Of a DNA stretch of 64,000 nucleotides, positions 19,697 to 28,769 are shown piece by piece. The notes under the pieces are model-generated. The model saw nothing but the letters and a program-made list of their open reading frames with translations. It made no database searches and was not told the DNA's origin. The stretch lies in contig NZ_CANLNE010000003.1 in assembly GCF_947492555.1 (NCBI RefSeq), positions 1,054,001 to 1,118,000 of the forward strand. The letters run 5' to 3'. Position numbers and translations under genes: made by a program. This DNA is from an uncultured Roseobacter sp. (lineage in GTDB: Bacteria > Pseudomonadota > Alphaproteobacteria > Rhodobacterales > Rhodobacteraceae). How positions within the stretch are numbered: position 1 is the first letter of the stretch; each line of letters opens with the position of its first letter.

Positions 19697-19864
19697 ATGA
19701 TCGTAATCGCAGCTGCCATTCTGGGCGCCATCATCGGCGGCATTACCGCTGCGCGCCGTAAGGGCAACCGCAAGGATATCGCGCAATATGCAGCCGGTTA
19801 TGCGATGGCCTTCATAATTGTCGGCATGGTCCTGACGGTGGTGATCGACAGGCTGCTGGTATAA
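19697..19864 (+). CDS. Small membrane protein, 55 aa
   Basis: ATG-TAA frame MIVIAAAILGAIIGGITAARRKGNRKDIAQYAAGYAMAFIIVGMVLTVVIDRLLV; two TM helices around a basic loop; below the ORF track cutoff. Confidence 0.7.
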   Translation: MIVIAAAILGAIIGGITAARRKGNRKDIAQYAAGYAMAFIIVGMVLTVVIDRLLV

Positions 19865-19873
19865 TCTTACGTC

Positions 19874-21061
19874 ATGTTCCTGCCCTTCTTCGATGCTCTG
19901 CGCAAGAATGCCGTTCCCGTGTCGTTGCGGGAATTCCTATCTTTTCTCGAAGCCATGCAGGCCGGGCTGGCAACCTATGATGTCGAGGCGTTTTACTATC
20001 TGGCCCGCGTCACACTGGTGAAGGACGAACGCAACATCGACAAGTTCGACCGCGCCTTTGCAGCGGCCTTCTCCGGGTTGGAAAGCATCTCGGTGCAGGA
20101 GGTGATGGAGGCCATGGACATCCCCGCCGACTGGCTTGAGAAAATGGCTGAAAAGCACCTGACAGCGGAGGAAAAGGCCGAGATTGACGCTCTGGGTGGT
20201 TTTGACAAGCTCATGGAAACGCTCAGGAAACGTCTTGAAGAGCAGCAAGGGCGGCACCAGGGCGGGAACAAATGGATCGGCACCGCTGGCACCTCGCCCT
20301 TCGGCGCCTACGGCTACAACCCCGAAGGTGTGCGCATCGGTCAGGACCGCTCGCGCCACCAGCGGGCGACCAAGGTCTGGGACAAACGTGAATTCAAGAA
20401 CCTCGACGACACGGTCGAGCTGGGCACACGAAACATCAAGGTCGCGCTGAAACGGCTGCGCCGCTGGGCCCGTGACGGCGCAAACGAAGAGCTTGATCTG
20501 GGCGGCACCATCCGCGCCACGGCGGAACACGGCTATCTCGACGTGAAAACCCGGCCCGAACGGCGCAACGCGGTCAAGGTGCTGCTGTTTCTCGATGTGG
20601 GCGGTTCCATGGACGCCCACGTGAAAGTGGTGGAAGAGCTTTTCTCCGCCGCACGTGTCGAATTCAAACACATGGAACACTACTACTTTCACAATTGCGT
20701 CTATGAAGGGCTCTGGCGGGACAACCGCCGCCGCTGGGACGCGCAAATCCCCACGCATGAGGTGCTGCGCACTTTCGGGCCGGACTACAAATGCATCTTC
20801 GTGGGCGATGCCTCCATGTCACCTTATGAAATCGCCTACCCCGGCGGCGCATCCGAGCATTGGAACGAAGAGAGCGGTGCCACCTGGCTGACCCGCTTTC
20901 GCGACCAATGGCCCGCGACGCTCTGGATTAACCCGGTGCCCGAGAAATACTGGGGCTATACCCAATCCATCACGATGATACAGGATCTGATGGGTCCCGA
21001 GGCAATGGTCCCGATGACCCTCTCCGGCATCGAACGCGGTATGAAACTGCTGGGCCGCTGA
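19874..21061 (+). CDS. VWA domain-containing protein (CoxE-like)
   Basis: VKVLLFLDVGGSMDAHVKVVEELFSAAR (MIDAS-like); functionally linked to MoxR ATPases. Confidence 0.9.
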   Translation: MFLPFFDALRKNAVPVSLREFLSFLEAMQAGLATYDVEAFYYLARVTLVKDERNIDKFDRAFAAAFSGLESISVQEVMEAMDIPADWLEKMAEKHLTAEEKAEIDALGGFDKLMETLRKRLEEQQGRHQGGNKWIGTAGTSPFGAYGYNPEGVRIGQDRSRHQRATKVWDKREFKNLDDTVELGTRNIKVALKRLRRWARDGANEELDLGGTIRATAEHGYLDVKTRPERRNAVKVLLFLDVGGSMDAHVKVVEELFSAARVEFKHMEHYYFHNCVYEGLWRDNRRRWDAQIPTHEVLRTFGPDYKCIFVGDASMSPYEIAYPGGASEHWNEESGATWLTRFRDQWPATLWINPVPEKYWGYTQSITMIQDLMGPEAMVPMTLSGIERGMKLLGR

Positions 21062-21147
21062 TCGTCCCCCGCTTCTTCTGGCCTAAAATATTCCCGCCGG
21101 AGGCTCCCGAACTTGCCGCTTGCGGTCCCCGGCCCCATATTCCCCTC

Positions 21148-21837
21148 ATGATCAAATTCACGCCCATCCTGCTCGCTATTCTCTATGGCCTCGCGATGTA
21201 CCATTTTTCCGCGTGGCGCACGGCCAAACAGCTGGACGCACGGTCCACCGAACTGGCGGATGCCAAACTCAAGGCCCTGATGGACCGGATGGCGGCCGCG
21301 CTGGACCTGCCGCGCATCCGTGTGCACATCTACGAGATCGACCCGGTCAACGGGCTGGCGGCACCAGACGGACGCATTTTCATCACCCGCGGCTTTTACA
21401 ATAAATTCCGCGCAGGTGAGGTTAGTGACACGGAAATCGCCAGCGTGATCGCCCATGAAATGGGCCATGTCGCCCTGGGCCATTCGCGGCGGCGGATGAT
21501 CGACTTCTCCGGCCAGAACGCCCTGCGCACGGCGCTCGCCATGGTCTTGGGCCGGTTCATTCCGGGGATCGGGGTCTGGCTGGCGGGCATGCTGACCACC
21601 CTGCTGGCCGCGCGGCTGTCCCGGTCGGATGAATATGAGGCCGATGCCTACGCAGCGGCGCTGCTGACCAAGGCAGGCATCGGCGTGGCCCCGCAGATCA
21701 GCCTGTTTGAAAAACTGGACAAGCTGACACAACAGAACGGCGGTGCCGTGCCCGCCTGGTTGATGAGCCACCCCAAAACCCAGGATCGGGTGGCCGCCCT
21801 GAAAGCGCTCGAAGCGAAATGGGCCGTGACGGAGTAG
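21148..21837 (+). CDS. M48 family metallopeptidase
   Basis: ASVIAHEMGHVALGHSRRR (HExxH); SDEYEADAYAAALLTKAG. Confidence 0.93.
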   Translation: MIKFTPILLAILYGLAMYHFSAWRTAKQLDARSTELADAKLKALMDRMAAALDLPRIRVHIYEIDPVNGLAAPDGRIFITRGFYNKFRAGEVSDTEIASVIAHEMGHVALGHSRRRMIDFSGQNALRTALAMVLGRFIPGIGVWLAGMLTTLLAARLSRSDEYEADAYAAALLTKAGIGVAPQISLFEKLDKLTQQNGGAVPAWLMSHPKTQDRVAALKALEAKWAVTE

Positions 21838-21840
21838 GTC

Positions 21841-22389
21841 TCAGCCGGGCTGTGTCAAAGCTTTTGCGACACGCGGCAACCGGGCCTTTTTCAGCAGCGC
21901 ACGCATCTCCCAGGGCTGACCGGAAAGACGTTGTGCCTCGCCCAAAACCCTGTCCGCTACCGCACGCACGGCATCCGGTCTCTGGCCCAACTGCGCGTAC
22001 AGGAACTCATCCGGCGCCAGCCGCGACAGACCTTCCTCCGCCAGCGCACCCTTTGGAAAATCCTTTGCGTTCAGCGTCATGATTGCATCACTTGATGTCG
22101 AAACCGCTGTGGCAAGCACGTGGATATCGTTTTCGTCCGGCAACCATAGACGGTTCTCGGTCTGCGGTACGGCAGGTGCTTCGGCATCCGGCCAGGCCGA
22201 CCGCAACAGCGCGATTTCACTGCGCGCCTGCGTCTCTCCCAGCGGGCCGAGCTTGATCGCGGCACGGGCCCATTCCTCCAGAATGCGGGGTGACCAGACC
22301 GGCGCGAACGCGCCGGTGGCTGCAACGCCCAGCACCATCTCCCGCATCACCGTGGGATAGAGAACGCAGGCGTCGATGGTGATTTTCAT
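21841..22389 (-). CDS. PIN domain-containing protein (RSP_2648-type)
   Basis: MKITIDACVLYPTVMREMVLGVAATGAFAPVWSPRILEEWARAA; DENDIHVLATAVSTSSDAIMTLNAKDFP PIN core. Confidence 0.85.
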   Translation of the reverse strand: MKITIDACVLYPTVMREMVLGVAATGAFAPVWSPRILEEWARAAIKLGPLGETQARSEIALLRSAWPDAEAPAVPQTENRLWLPDENDIHVLATAVSTSSDAIMTLNAKDFPKGALAEEGLSRLAPDEFLYAQLGQRPDAVRAVADRVLGEAQRLSGQPWEMRALLKKARLPRVAKALTQPG

Positions 22390-22392
22390 GGA

Positions 22393-23616
22393 TTACAACC
22401 GAAAGAACAGGGACTTGAGATAACCGCTTTCCGCCAGCTGCGGCAGTTGCGGATGATCGGGGCCCGCGAACCCGGTGTGGATCAGCGCGGCCCGACGCCC
22501 TGCCCGACCAGTACCGCGCACGCTGGCCCCGCGAAAGGCAGCAAGATCGGCCGCATGGGAGCAGGAACACAGGCCCAGAATACCGTTTTCAGCCACCAAC
22601 CCGGCCGCCAGCCGCGCCACACGCTCATAGGCGCGCAGCCCTGCCTCCAACGCCGGGCGCGTCGGCGCAAAGGCCGGCGGATCACAGATCACCACATCAA
22701 ATTCCGCGCCCTCTTCACGCAGGGCTGTCAGAACCTCGAAGGCGTCGCCACGTCGCGTCGCGAATCTGTCCGCCACGCCCATCGCCTCTGCACTGGCCTG
22801 CGCCAGATCCAGCGCGGGTTGCGCGCCATCCACGGCCAAGGCCCGCTCCGCCCCACCCGCCAATGCGGCAAGGGAAAACCCGCCCACGTGGCTAAAGACA
22901 TCCAGCACCCGTGCGTCGCGCGCCAGCGCTGCGGCAAAGGCATGGTTTGGGCGTTGGTCATAAAAGAGCCCGGTCTTCTGCCCGCCGGTCAGGTCTGCCA
23001 TATAGGTCGCGCCATTCATCGGCACGGGTATCGGCGCGTCGGGTGCTGTCCCCGCGAGAACAGCGTTTACATCATCCAGACCTTCCAGCCCCCGCGTCCG
23101 GCCAGAGGCGTTTTTCAACACCGTCTGCACACCCGTCACCGATTGCAGGGCTGCGACCAGCGGCGAGAGCAAGGCATCCGCCCAGGCGGCGTTCGGCTGG
23201 ATGACACAGGTCTCGCCAAACCGGTCGATGATCACACCCGGCAAGCCGTCTGCCTCTGCATGCACCAACCGGTAATAGGGCGCGTCGAACAGGCGCGTGC
23301 GTAAGGCCAAAGCCCGGACCAGCCGCGCCTCGAACCAGCTCTGATCAATCTGCGCTGCAGGATCCCGGTCCAGCACCCGCGCGATGATCTTGGAGGTGGG
23401 AGTCACGCCAACGATGCCCATAGGATTGCGCGCGTCATCCTGCAATTGGGCCAGCGCGCCGGAGGGCAAGGCCTTGGTACGCCGGTCGGTCACTAGTTCA
23501 TTGGCATAGACCCAGGGAAACCCGTGTCGGATCGCACGGGCATTGGCCTTGGGTCGCAGCCGGACGACGGGTAAATCGGTAACGGGTGCATCAGATGCAG
23601 AAAAGGGCGCTGTCAT
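22393..23616 (-). CDS. Class I SAM-dependent rRNA/RNA methyltransferase (RlmI-like)
   Basis: RHGFPWVYANELV PUA-like N-terminus; VLDVFSHVGGFSLAALAGGA; FDVVICDPPAFA. Confidence 0.92.
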   Translation of the reverse strand: MTAPFSASDAPVTDLPVVRLRPKANARAIRHGFPWVYANELVTDRRTKALPSGALAQLQDDARNPMGIVGVTPTSKIIARVLDRDPAAQIDQSWFEARLVRALALRTRLFDAPYYRLVHAEADGLPGVIIDRFGETCVIQPNAAWADALLSPLVAALQSVTGVQTVLKNASGRTRGLEGLDDVNAVLAGTAPDAPIPVPMNGATYMADLTGGQKTGLFYDQRPNHAFAAALARDARVLDVFSHVGGFSLAALAGGAERALAVDGAQPALDLAQASAEAMGVADRFATRRGDAFEVLTALREEGAEFDVVICDPPAFAPTRPALEAGLRAYERVARLAAGLVAENGILGLCSCSHAADLAAFRGASVRGTGRAGRRAALIHTGFAGPDHPQLPQLAESGYLKSLFFRL

Positions 23617-23655
23617 AGCGCCCTCCTCTAATCCCTTCCACGACTGGGTGAAAGA

Positions 23656-24336
23656 TCAGAATGTATTGTTGATCGCCTGAACCAGACCCAGCCGCTGATT
23701 GGTGTAGCCCTCGGCACTGGCAAGCTCGGCCTCGATAACCTTGGCAAGGTGATCGGTGATCCGCACCTTCTGGGTCAGCCCCTGACGCTCAGCGTCAATG
23801 GCTTGCTGGCCGCCGAACCCTTTCAGGTCGGCTTTGACCACACGGCGTTCCCCCAGGAGCGCGCCTGTTTCCGCATCGCGCAAGCTCACGCCGAAGGTAA
23901 TCGAATGCACGCCACCAATAGTATAACGGGTCTTCTCGGTCAGGGCGTGAAAGCGGAATACCTGCACATCGAGAATAACGGGTTGCCCCTTGTCCATGTC
24001 ATCGGTGCCTCGCGCCATGGCGTTCTCAAAGATGGCTTTGACCTGTGCATGGCGATCCCCGGCGGGATCACCGCGCCATACGATGTCGCCGGAGGGGTAG
24101 TAACTATTGGCCTCCGAGACCACCAGTGTCTCCGGCACGATCACGTTCACGCGCTGGATATTCCAAGAGGGTTCTGCAACCTCAAAAACGCCTGTGTCCA
24201 CAAGGGCTTGCGTCGTAGGTGCATTCGTTGCGCCCGGCGTGTTGAACGGGGCGTTCCGGCTGGCTGTATCTGTCGTCGCGCAGCCCGCTATCAGCGCGGC
24301 AAAGCCCAGTGCTGTAATCAGTTTCATCGGTTTCAT
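23656..24336 (-). CDS. Putative lipoprotein of Rhodobacteraceae (DUF6778-like)
   Basis: MKPMKLITALGFAALIAGCATTD lipobox; no other recognised domain. Confidence 0.7.
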   Translation of the reverse strand: MKPMKLITALGFAALIAGCATTDTASRNAPFNTPGATNAPTTQALVDTGVFEVAEPSWNIQRVNVIVPETLVVSEANSYYPSGDIVWRGDPAGDRHAQVKAIFENAMARGTDDMDKGQPVILDVQVFRFHALTEKTRYTIGGVHSITFGVSLRDAETGALLGERRVVKADLKGFGGQQAIDAERQGLTQKVRITDHLAKVIEAELASAEGYTNQRLGLVQAINNTF

Positions 24337-24459
24337 ATCGTGTCTCCACTAAGGGCGACATTCTGCACGCCTGTGTACTTCGAAGGCGTAGATACCCACC
24401 GACTGAGGCTGAATTGTGACGAATTTTAGCTAAAACTGTTCCGAATTCGCTGAAAACGG

Positions 24460-24729
24460 TTAGTTTCTCGGGCGCGATCGCCAGCCGCCACGTCTTTTCG
24501 GGGTGGCCATGCCCGACAGACCTCCGGTCATGACAGCGGTCATCGGATGGTCGGCGTGCAGCGCCCCGTATTGCGTGACCAGCAATTGAAGCGCCTGTGC
24601 CGTTTCGCGCTCCGGCGGCAGGCTGAGCGCCCAATCGAGGAAAATGGTCCGGCACTCGGCATCGGTAATGCCCTCGATGCGATAGGCCTCAAAGATCAGC
24701 CCCTTGGGATCGTTCTCGTCGCCCTTCAT
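24460..24729 (-). CDS. Conserved hypothetical protein translationally coupled to glnE
   Basis: 89 aa; start overlaps the glnE stop as ATGA (24726..24729). Confidence 0.75.
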   Translation of the reverse strand: MKGDENDPKGLIFEAYRIEGITDAECRTIFLDWALSLPPERETAQALQLLVTQYGALHADHPMTAVMTGGLSGMATPKRRGGWRSRPRN

Positions 24730-27512
24730 GGGGCATCCTCCGCCTTGGGCGCCGAAAGCGCGGCGTCAAGGAGAGCCTCTGATCGGGCATAGCTGGTCGA
24801 AAGCCGGTCTTGCAGGCTGGTCATCGTCTCCTCCTCCAGGGCGCGCAACAAAAACGCCTGTCCCGCCGGGCCCAGCGTCTCCGCATCGAGCGGTTGGTCC
24901 GACAGCAGGCGCGCCACCTGATACACGCGGGAATAAAAGGCATAGTGCGCGCACAGGTCCCGCCCTGATGCGTCATCTAAAAGCCCCGCAGCGACAGCGG
25001 CCCGCAGGCCTGCCTCGGTCTGGCCGCTCACATCACCCTGCAGCAAGGCGCCTGCCTGTGCGATCAACTCGATTTCCTGCAGCCTGCCGGGTCCGATCTT
25101 GGCGTCCCACAGGTTGGCAGGGCTTTTGGCAGCGCGGATACGGTCGCGCATCTCGGCGACCTCCATCAGCGTTTTCGCCGCATCACGCGGGGCGCTCAAC
25201 AACTCTTGTCGAAAGCGCTCCACATCCTTTGCCAAATCCTCCGGCCCCGCGACGACACACGCGCGCGTCAGTGCCAGATGCTCCCAGACCCAGGCCTGCT
25301 CCTGCTGATAGCTTTGAAAGGAGGCCCAGCTGGTGGCCACCGGCCCCTGATTGCCGGAGGGCCGCAGCCGCATGTCCACCTCGAAGAGCCGTCCCTGCGC
25401 CATCGGTGCCGTCAGCGCGGTGATCAATGCCTGCGTCAGCCGCGCGTAGTAGGGTCTGGTCGACAGGGGTTTCTGCCCGTCAGACATATCGCTGCCCAGC
25501 GGATCGTAAACCACGATCAGGTCCAGGTCGGACCCGGCGTTGAGCCGCCCGGCGCCCAGTGACCCCATGCCGAGCACCACGGCCCCGCGGCCCGGCGGTG
25601 GCCCGTGCCGTTTGGCGAACTGCGCGATCACCAGCGGCCACAGAACCGCCAGCACCGCCCGCGCCAGATCGGCATACTGTCGGCCCGCAACGTCCGCATC
25701 AATCAACCCGCGCAACAGATGCACACCGATGCGGAAATGCCATTCCTTGCGCCAGCGCCGGGTGGCATCCAGTTGCGCCTCGTAGTCCGCCTCTGCGTTC
25801 AGGCGCTGGAGCAGCAGGGGTTCCAATCCTGCCTGACCGGGCCAATCGGTAAAGAAATCCCCCCCGATGACCGCATCGAAGACGCCTGCATTCTGCGACA
25901 GGTATTGCGCCAGTTCGGGCGAGGTGCCGGTGATGTCGATCAGAAGATCGGTGAGTTGCGGGTTCGCCTCGAGCAGGGAAAAGAGCTGTACCCCGGCAGG
26001 CAACCCGGCAAGGAAGCCGTCAAAGGCGCGCAAGGCCTCTTCGGGCCGCGAGGATTGCGCCAGTCGCGTCAGCAAATCCGGGCGCAGGCGCTGAAAGATC
26101 GCGCGGCTGCGCTCGCTGCGCAGGGCGGGATAGCCGAGCCAGCGCGACAGCATATCATCATCCAGAATACCCGGCGCGGCGGTGTCAGGTTTCGCTGGGG
26201 CAAAAAACCCTTCGGTCATTTCGTGTACCGCTTCCAGCCGTTCCGCCAGTTCCGCCTGCAACGCGGCGCTGTCGCGGTCCATCAGGCAGGCCAGGCGCTC
26301 AAAGCCCTCGTCCGTCTGTGGCAGGCTGTGGGTCTGGGCGTCCTGAACCATCTGCAGCCGGTGTTCCACAGTGCGGTGCGCGATGTAGTGATCCGCGAGC
26401 GTCTGCGCCATATCGGCGGGCACCCAATCCTTTTCCGCAAGGGCAGCAAGGCTTTCGACCGTGCCACGAAGGCGCAACTCCGGATCACGCCCACCGGCAA
26501 TCAGCTGCCGGGTCTGGGTAAAGAACTCAATCTCGCGAATGCCGCCGCGACCCAGTTTCATGTTGTGCCCCGGCAGGGTGATCGGACCGCCGAGCCCCTT
26601 GTGCTCCCGGATGGCGAGACGCATGTCATGGGCGTCCTGAATAGCGGCGAAGTCGAGATGCCTGCGCCAGACAAAAGGCGACAGCTCCTGCAGGAACCGC
26701 CCGCCCGCCATCTGATCCCCCGCGGCGACGCGCGCCTTGATATAGGCCGCACGCTCCCACGTGCGGCCGAGGCTTTCGTAGTAGCGTTCGGCGGCCTCCA
26801 TCGCCATGCAAACCGGCGTGACGGCCGGATCGGGACGCAGGCGCAGATCGGTGCGGAACACGTAGCCTTGCGCGGTCATCTCGCTCAGCGTGGCGGTCAT
26901 GGCGCGAGTGGCCCGCACGAAACTGGCGCGGGCGTCGTGGAAATCCGATGGATCAAACCGCGTCTCGTCAAAGAGGCAAATCAGGTCGATGTCGGAGGAG
27001 TAATTGAGCTCCCCTGCCCCCATCTTGCCCATGGCCAGAACGCACATGCCTGCGGCGTCCTGAAGATCTTCTTCGGTCTTGCCCGGCAGTTTGCCGCGTT
27101 TGATCTGGACGGCGAGACCCGCCCGCAGCGCGGATTGGCAGGCGGCGTCTGCAAAATCTGTCAGGGCACCGGTCACTCGGTGCAAGGGCCAGGCACCGCT
27201 CAAATCCGCCAGGGCGGTCAGGAGCGCGACCCGTCGCTTGCCCTGCCGCAAAACGTCCGCCAACCCGTCTGCACCCGCGTCCCGTGCGATTGTGATTTCG
27301 GTCTGTAACGTATTGTCCGGGTCGGCGAGCGCCCTTGGCAACCAGACCGCTTCCTTTCCGATGAGACCAGCCAGATAGGGGCTTGAACCGGCGGTCCCCC
27401 TGATGAGGTCCTGCAGATCAGAGGGAATATCCGCGACAGCATCCACCGCCTCCTGCCCCCTCTCCGGGTCAAAGGCGCGCGGGCAACGGGTCATAAGGCG
27501 GGCAAGGCTCAT
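24726..27512 (-). CDS. glnE: Glutamine synthetase adenylyltransferase / adenylyl-removing enzyme
   Basis: Two nucleotidyltransferase motifs: MGKMGAGELNYSSDIDLICLFD and LGMGSLGAGRLNAGSDLDLIVVYD; about 930 aa. Confidence 0.97.
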   Translation of the reverse strand: MSLARLMTRCPRAFDPERGQEAVDAVADIPSDLQDLIRGTAGSSPYLAGLIGKEAVWLPRALADPDNTLQTEITIARDAGADGLADVLRQGKRRVALLTALADLSGAWPLHRVTGALTDFADAACQSALRAGLAVQIKRGKLPGKTEEDLQDAAGMCVLAMGKMGAGELNYSSDIDLICLFDETRFDPSDFHDARASFVRATRAMTATLSEMTAQGYVFRTDLRLRPDPAVTPVCMAMEAAERYYESLGRTWERAAYIKARVAAGDQMAGGRFLQELSPFVWRRHLDFAAIQDAHDMRLAIREHKGLGGPITLPGHNMKLGRGGIREIEFFTQTRQLIAGGRDPELRLRGTVESLAALAEKDWVPADMAQTLADHYIAHRTVEHRLQMVQDAQTHSLPQTDEGFERLACLMDRDSAALQAELAERLEAVHEMTEGFFAPAKPDTAAPGILDDDMLSRWLGYPALRSERSRAIFQRLRPDLLTRLAQSSRPEEALRAFDGFLAGLPAGVQLFSLLEANPQLTDLLIDITGTSPELAQYLSQNAGVFDAVIGGDFFTDWPGQAGLEPLLLQRLNAEADYEAQLDATRRWRKEWHFRIGVHLLRGLIDADVAGRQYADLARAVLAVLWPLVIAQFAKRHGPPPGRGAVVLGMGSLGAGRLNAGSDLDLIVVYDPLGSDMSDGQKPLSTRPYYARLTQALITALTAPMAQGRLFEVDMRLRPSGNQGPVATSWASFQSYQQEQAWVWEHLALTRACVVAGPEDLAKDVERFRQELLSAPRDAAKTLMEVAEMRDRIRAAKSPANLWDAKIGPGRLQEIELIAQAGALLQGDVSGQTEAGLRAAVAAGLLDDASGRDLCAHYAFYSRVYQVARLLSDQPLDAETLGPAGQAFLLRALEEETMTSLQDRLSTSYARSEALLDAALSAPKAEDAP

Positions 27513-27663
27513 GTGCCAGCTTTTGCCACAGATGGCGTTGAGGTCAATGGGCCTTCGCACCGGTGTTTTCCCGTGGAGAAGGGTCTTTGCGTCTTGCTGC
27601 TCACAGTGGAATCAGTGAATTTTTACAGATTAACTACCTGATTTTTAACACTTAAACGAATTA

Positions 27664-27682
27664 ATGTAAAAAACATTCACAT
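27664..27682. promoter_or_regulatory. Operator-like inverted repeat copy 1: ATGTAAA-AAACA-TTCACAT
   Basis: Near-identical to copy 2 (27722..27740), upstream of the DUF2852 gene. Confidence 0.5.
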
Positions 27683-27721
27683 AAAGCCTTGTAAGGACGC
27701 GCGCCCATGCCAATCTATGTA

Positions 27722-27740
27722 ATGTGAAAGACATTCACAT
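27722..27740. promoter_or_regulatory. Operator-like inverted repeat copy 2: ATGTGAA-AGACA-TTCACAT
   Basis: Perfect 7-bp arms with 5-bp spacer; 58 bp from copy 1. Confidence 0.55.
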
Positions 27741-27786
27741 CCCCAACGACACGGGGATCCGATAACCCGAACAGAAAGGCACTTTG

Positions 27787-28203
27787 ATGACCACCGCGAC
27801 ACAAATGACACCCCTGCCCAGCCAGCCCGGTTGGTTCTCCCGCGCCGAAGGCTGGCTTGATTCCAAAGGTAAGGGCGCGTGGATTGCCGCCATGGTCCTT
27901 GGATTTGTCTTCCTTTGGCCCGTGGGTCTCGCCCTTCTCTTTTACATGATCTGGAGCAAACGCATGTTCACATCCTGCAGCCGTAAGTCCACCTCGATGC
28001 GCCATGGCATGCGCGCCATGCGGCCCAGCGGCAATTCGGCCTTCGACGCCTACAAGGCGGACACGCTGCGCCGTCTGGAAGATGAACAACAGCAATTCGA
28101 GGCTTTCCTTGAGCGTCTGCGCGATGCAAAAGACAAGGCAGAATTTGACCAGTTCATGAACGACCGCGCCGACAAAAATGACGACGGCACGGCAAACGCC
28201 TGA
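27787..28203 (+). CDS. DUF2852 domain-containing protein
   Basis: GAWIAAMVLGFVFLWPVGLALLFYMIWSKRM; SGNSAFDAYKADTLRRLEDEQQQFEAFLERLRDAKDKAEFDQFM. Confidence 0.88.
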   Translation: MTTATQMTPLPSQPGWFSRAEGWLDSKGKGAWIAAMVLGFVFLWPVGLALLFYMIWSKRMFTSCSRKSTSMRHGMRAMRPSGNSAFDAYKADTLRRLEDEQQQFEAFLERLRDAKDKAEFDQFMNDRADKNDDGTANA

Positions 28204-28211
28204 CCGAAGAT

Positions 28212-28233
28212 GTGCCGGGGCAAGTCCCGGCAC
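28212..28233. other. Intergenic hairpin GTGCCGGG-GCAAGT-CCCGGCAC
   Basis: 8-bp perfect stem between the DUF2852 and RDD genes; no following T-run. Confidence 0.4.
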
Positions 28234-28262
28234 TTCCCATTCCCATCGCAAGGTTCCCCAAA

Positions 28263-28700
28263 ATGGCCACGCCCGACCCGCAAACCCAACCGGACTTTTA
28301 CAAGGACGTTCCGCTCAAACGCTTCATGGCCTGGGGCGTCGATGCGGTTCTGACCTTTCTGGCCTGCCTTGTGATCCTGCCCTTCACAGCCTTCACCGGG
28401 CTGTTCTTTTTCCCGTTGCTGTTTCTGGTGGTGGGCTTCATCTACCGCATGATCACGATCGCCAATGGCTCCGCCACCTGGGGCATGCGCCTCTTCGCGA
28501 TTGAACTGCGCACATCACGTGGCACGCAGCTTGATATGGGCGGCGCCTTTGCCCATACGCTGGGGTATACCATCAGCTGGGGTCTGGCGCCCTTGCAGCT
28601 GATCTCCATGGTGCTCATGGCCACGACGGAACGGGGTCAGGGCCTGAGCGATCACGCCTTGGGGACGGTCATGATCAACCGCCGCGCTGTCCACCGCTAG
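28263..28700 (+). CDS. RDD family membrane protein
   Basis: YKDVPLKRFMAWGVDAVLTFLACLVILPF; NGSATWGMRLFAIELRTSRGTQ. Confidence 0.9.
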   Translation: MATPDPQTQPDFYKDVPLKRFMAWGVDAVLTFLACLVILPFTAFTGLFFFPLLFLVVGFIYRMITIANGSATWGMRLFAIELRTSRGTQLDMGGAFAHTLGYTISWGLAPLQLISMVLMATTERGQGLSDHALGTVMINRRAVHR

Positions 28701-28769
28701 GGTTGTAAACTTCGGGTTGGCGGCTGGCGCGCGTCTTGCTATTCTGACGCGGACAACCTCTGGAATCCC

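Noticed and set aside
25605-27308. 567-aa plus-strand ORF antisense to glnE
   Set aside because: Antisense frame of glnE with its conserved nucleotidyltransferase motifs on the other strand.
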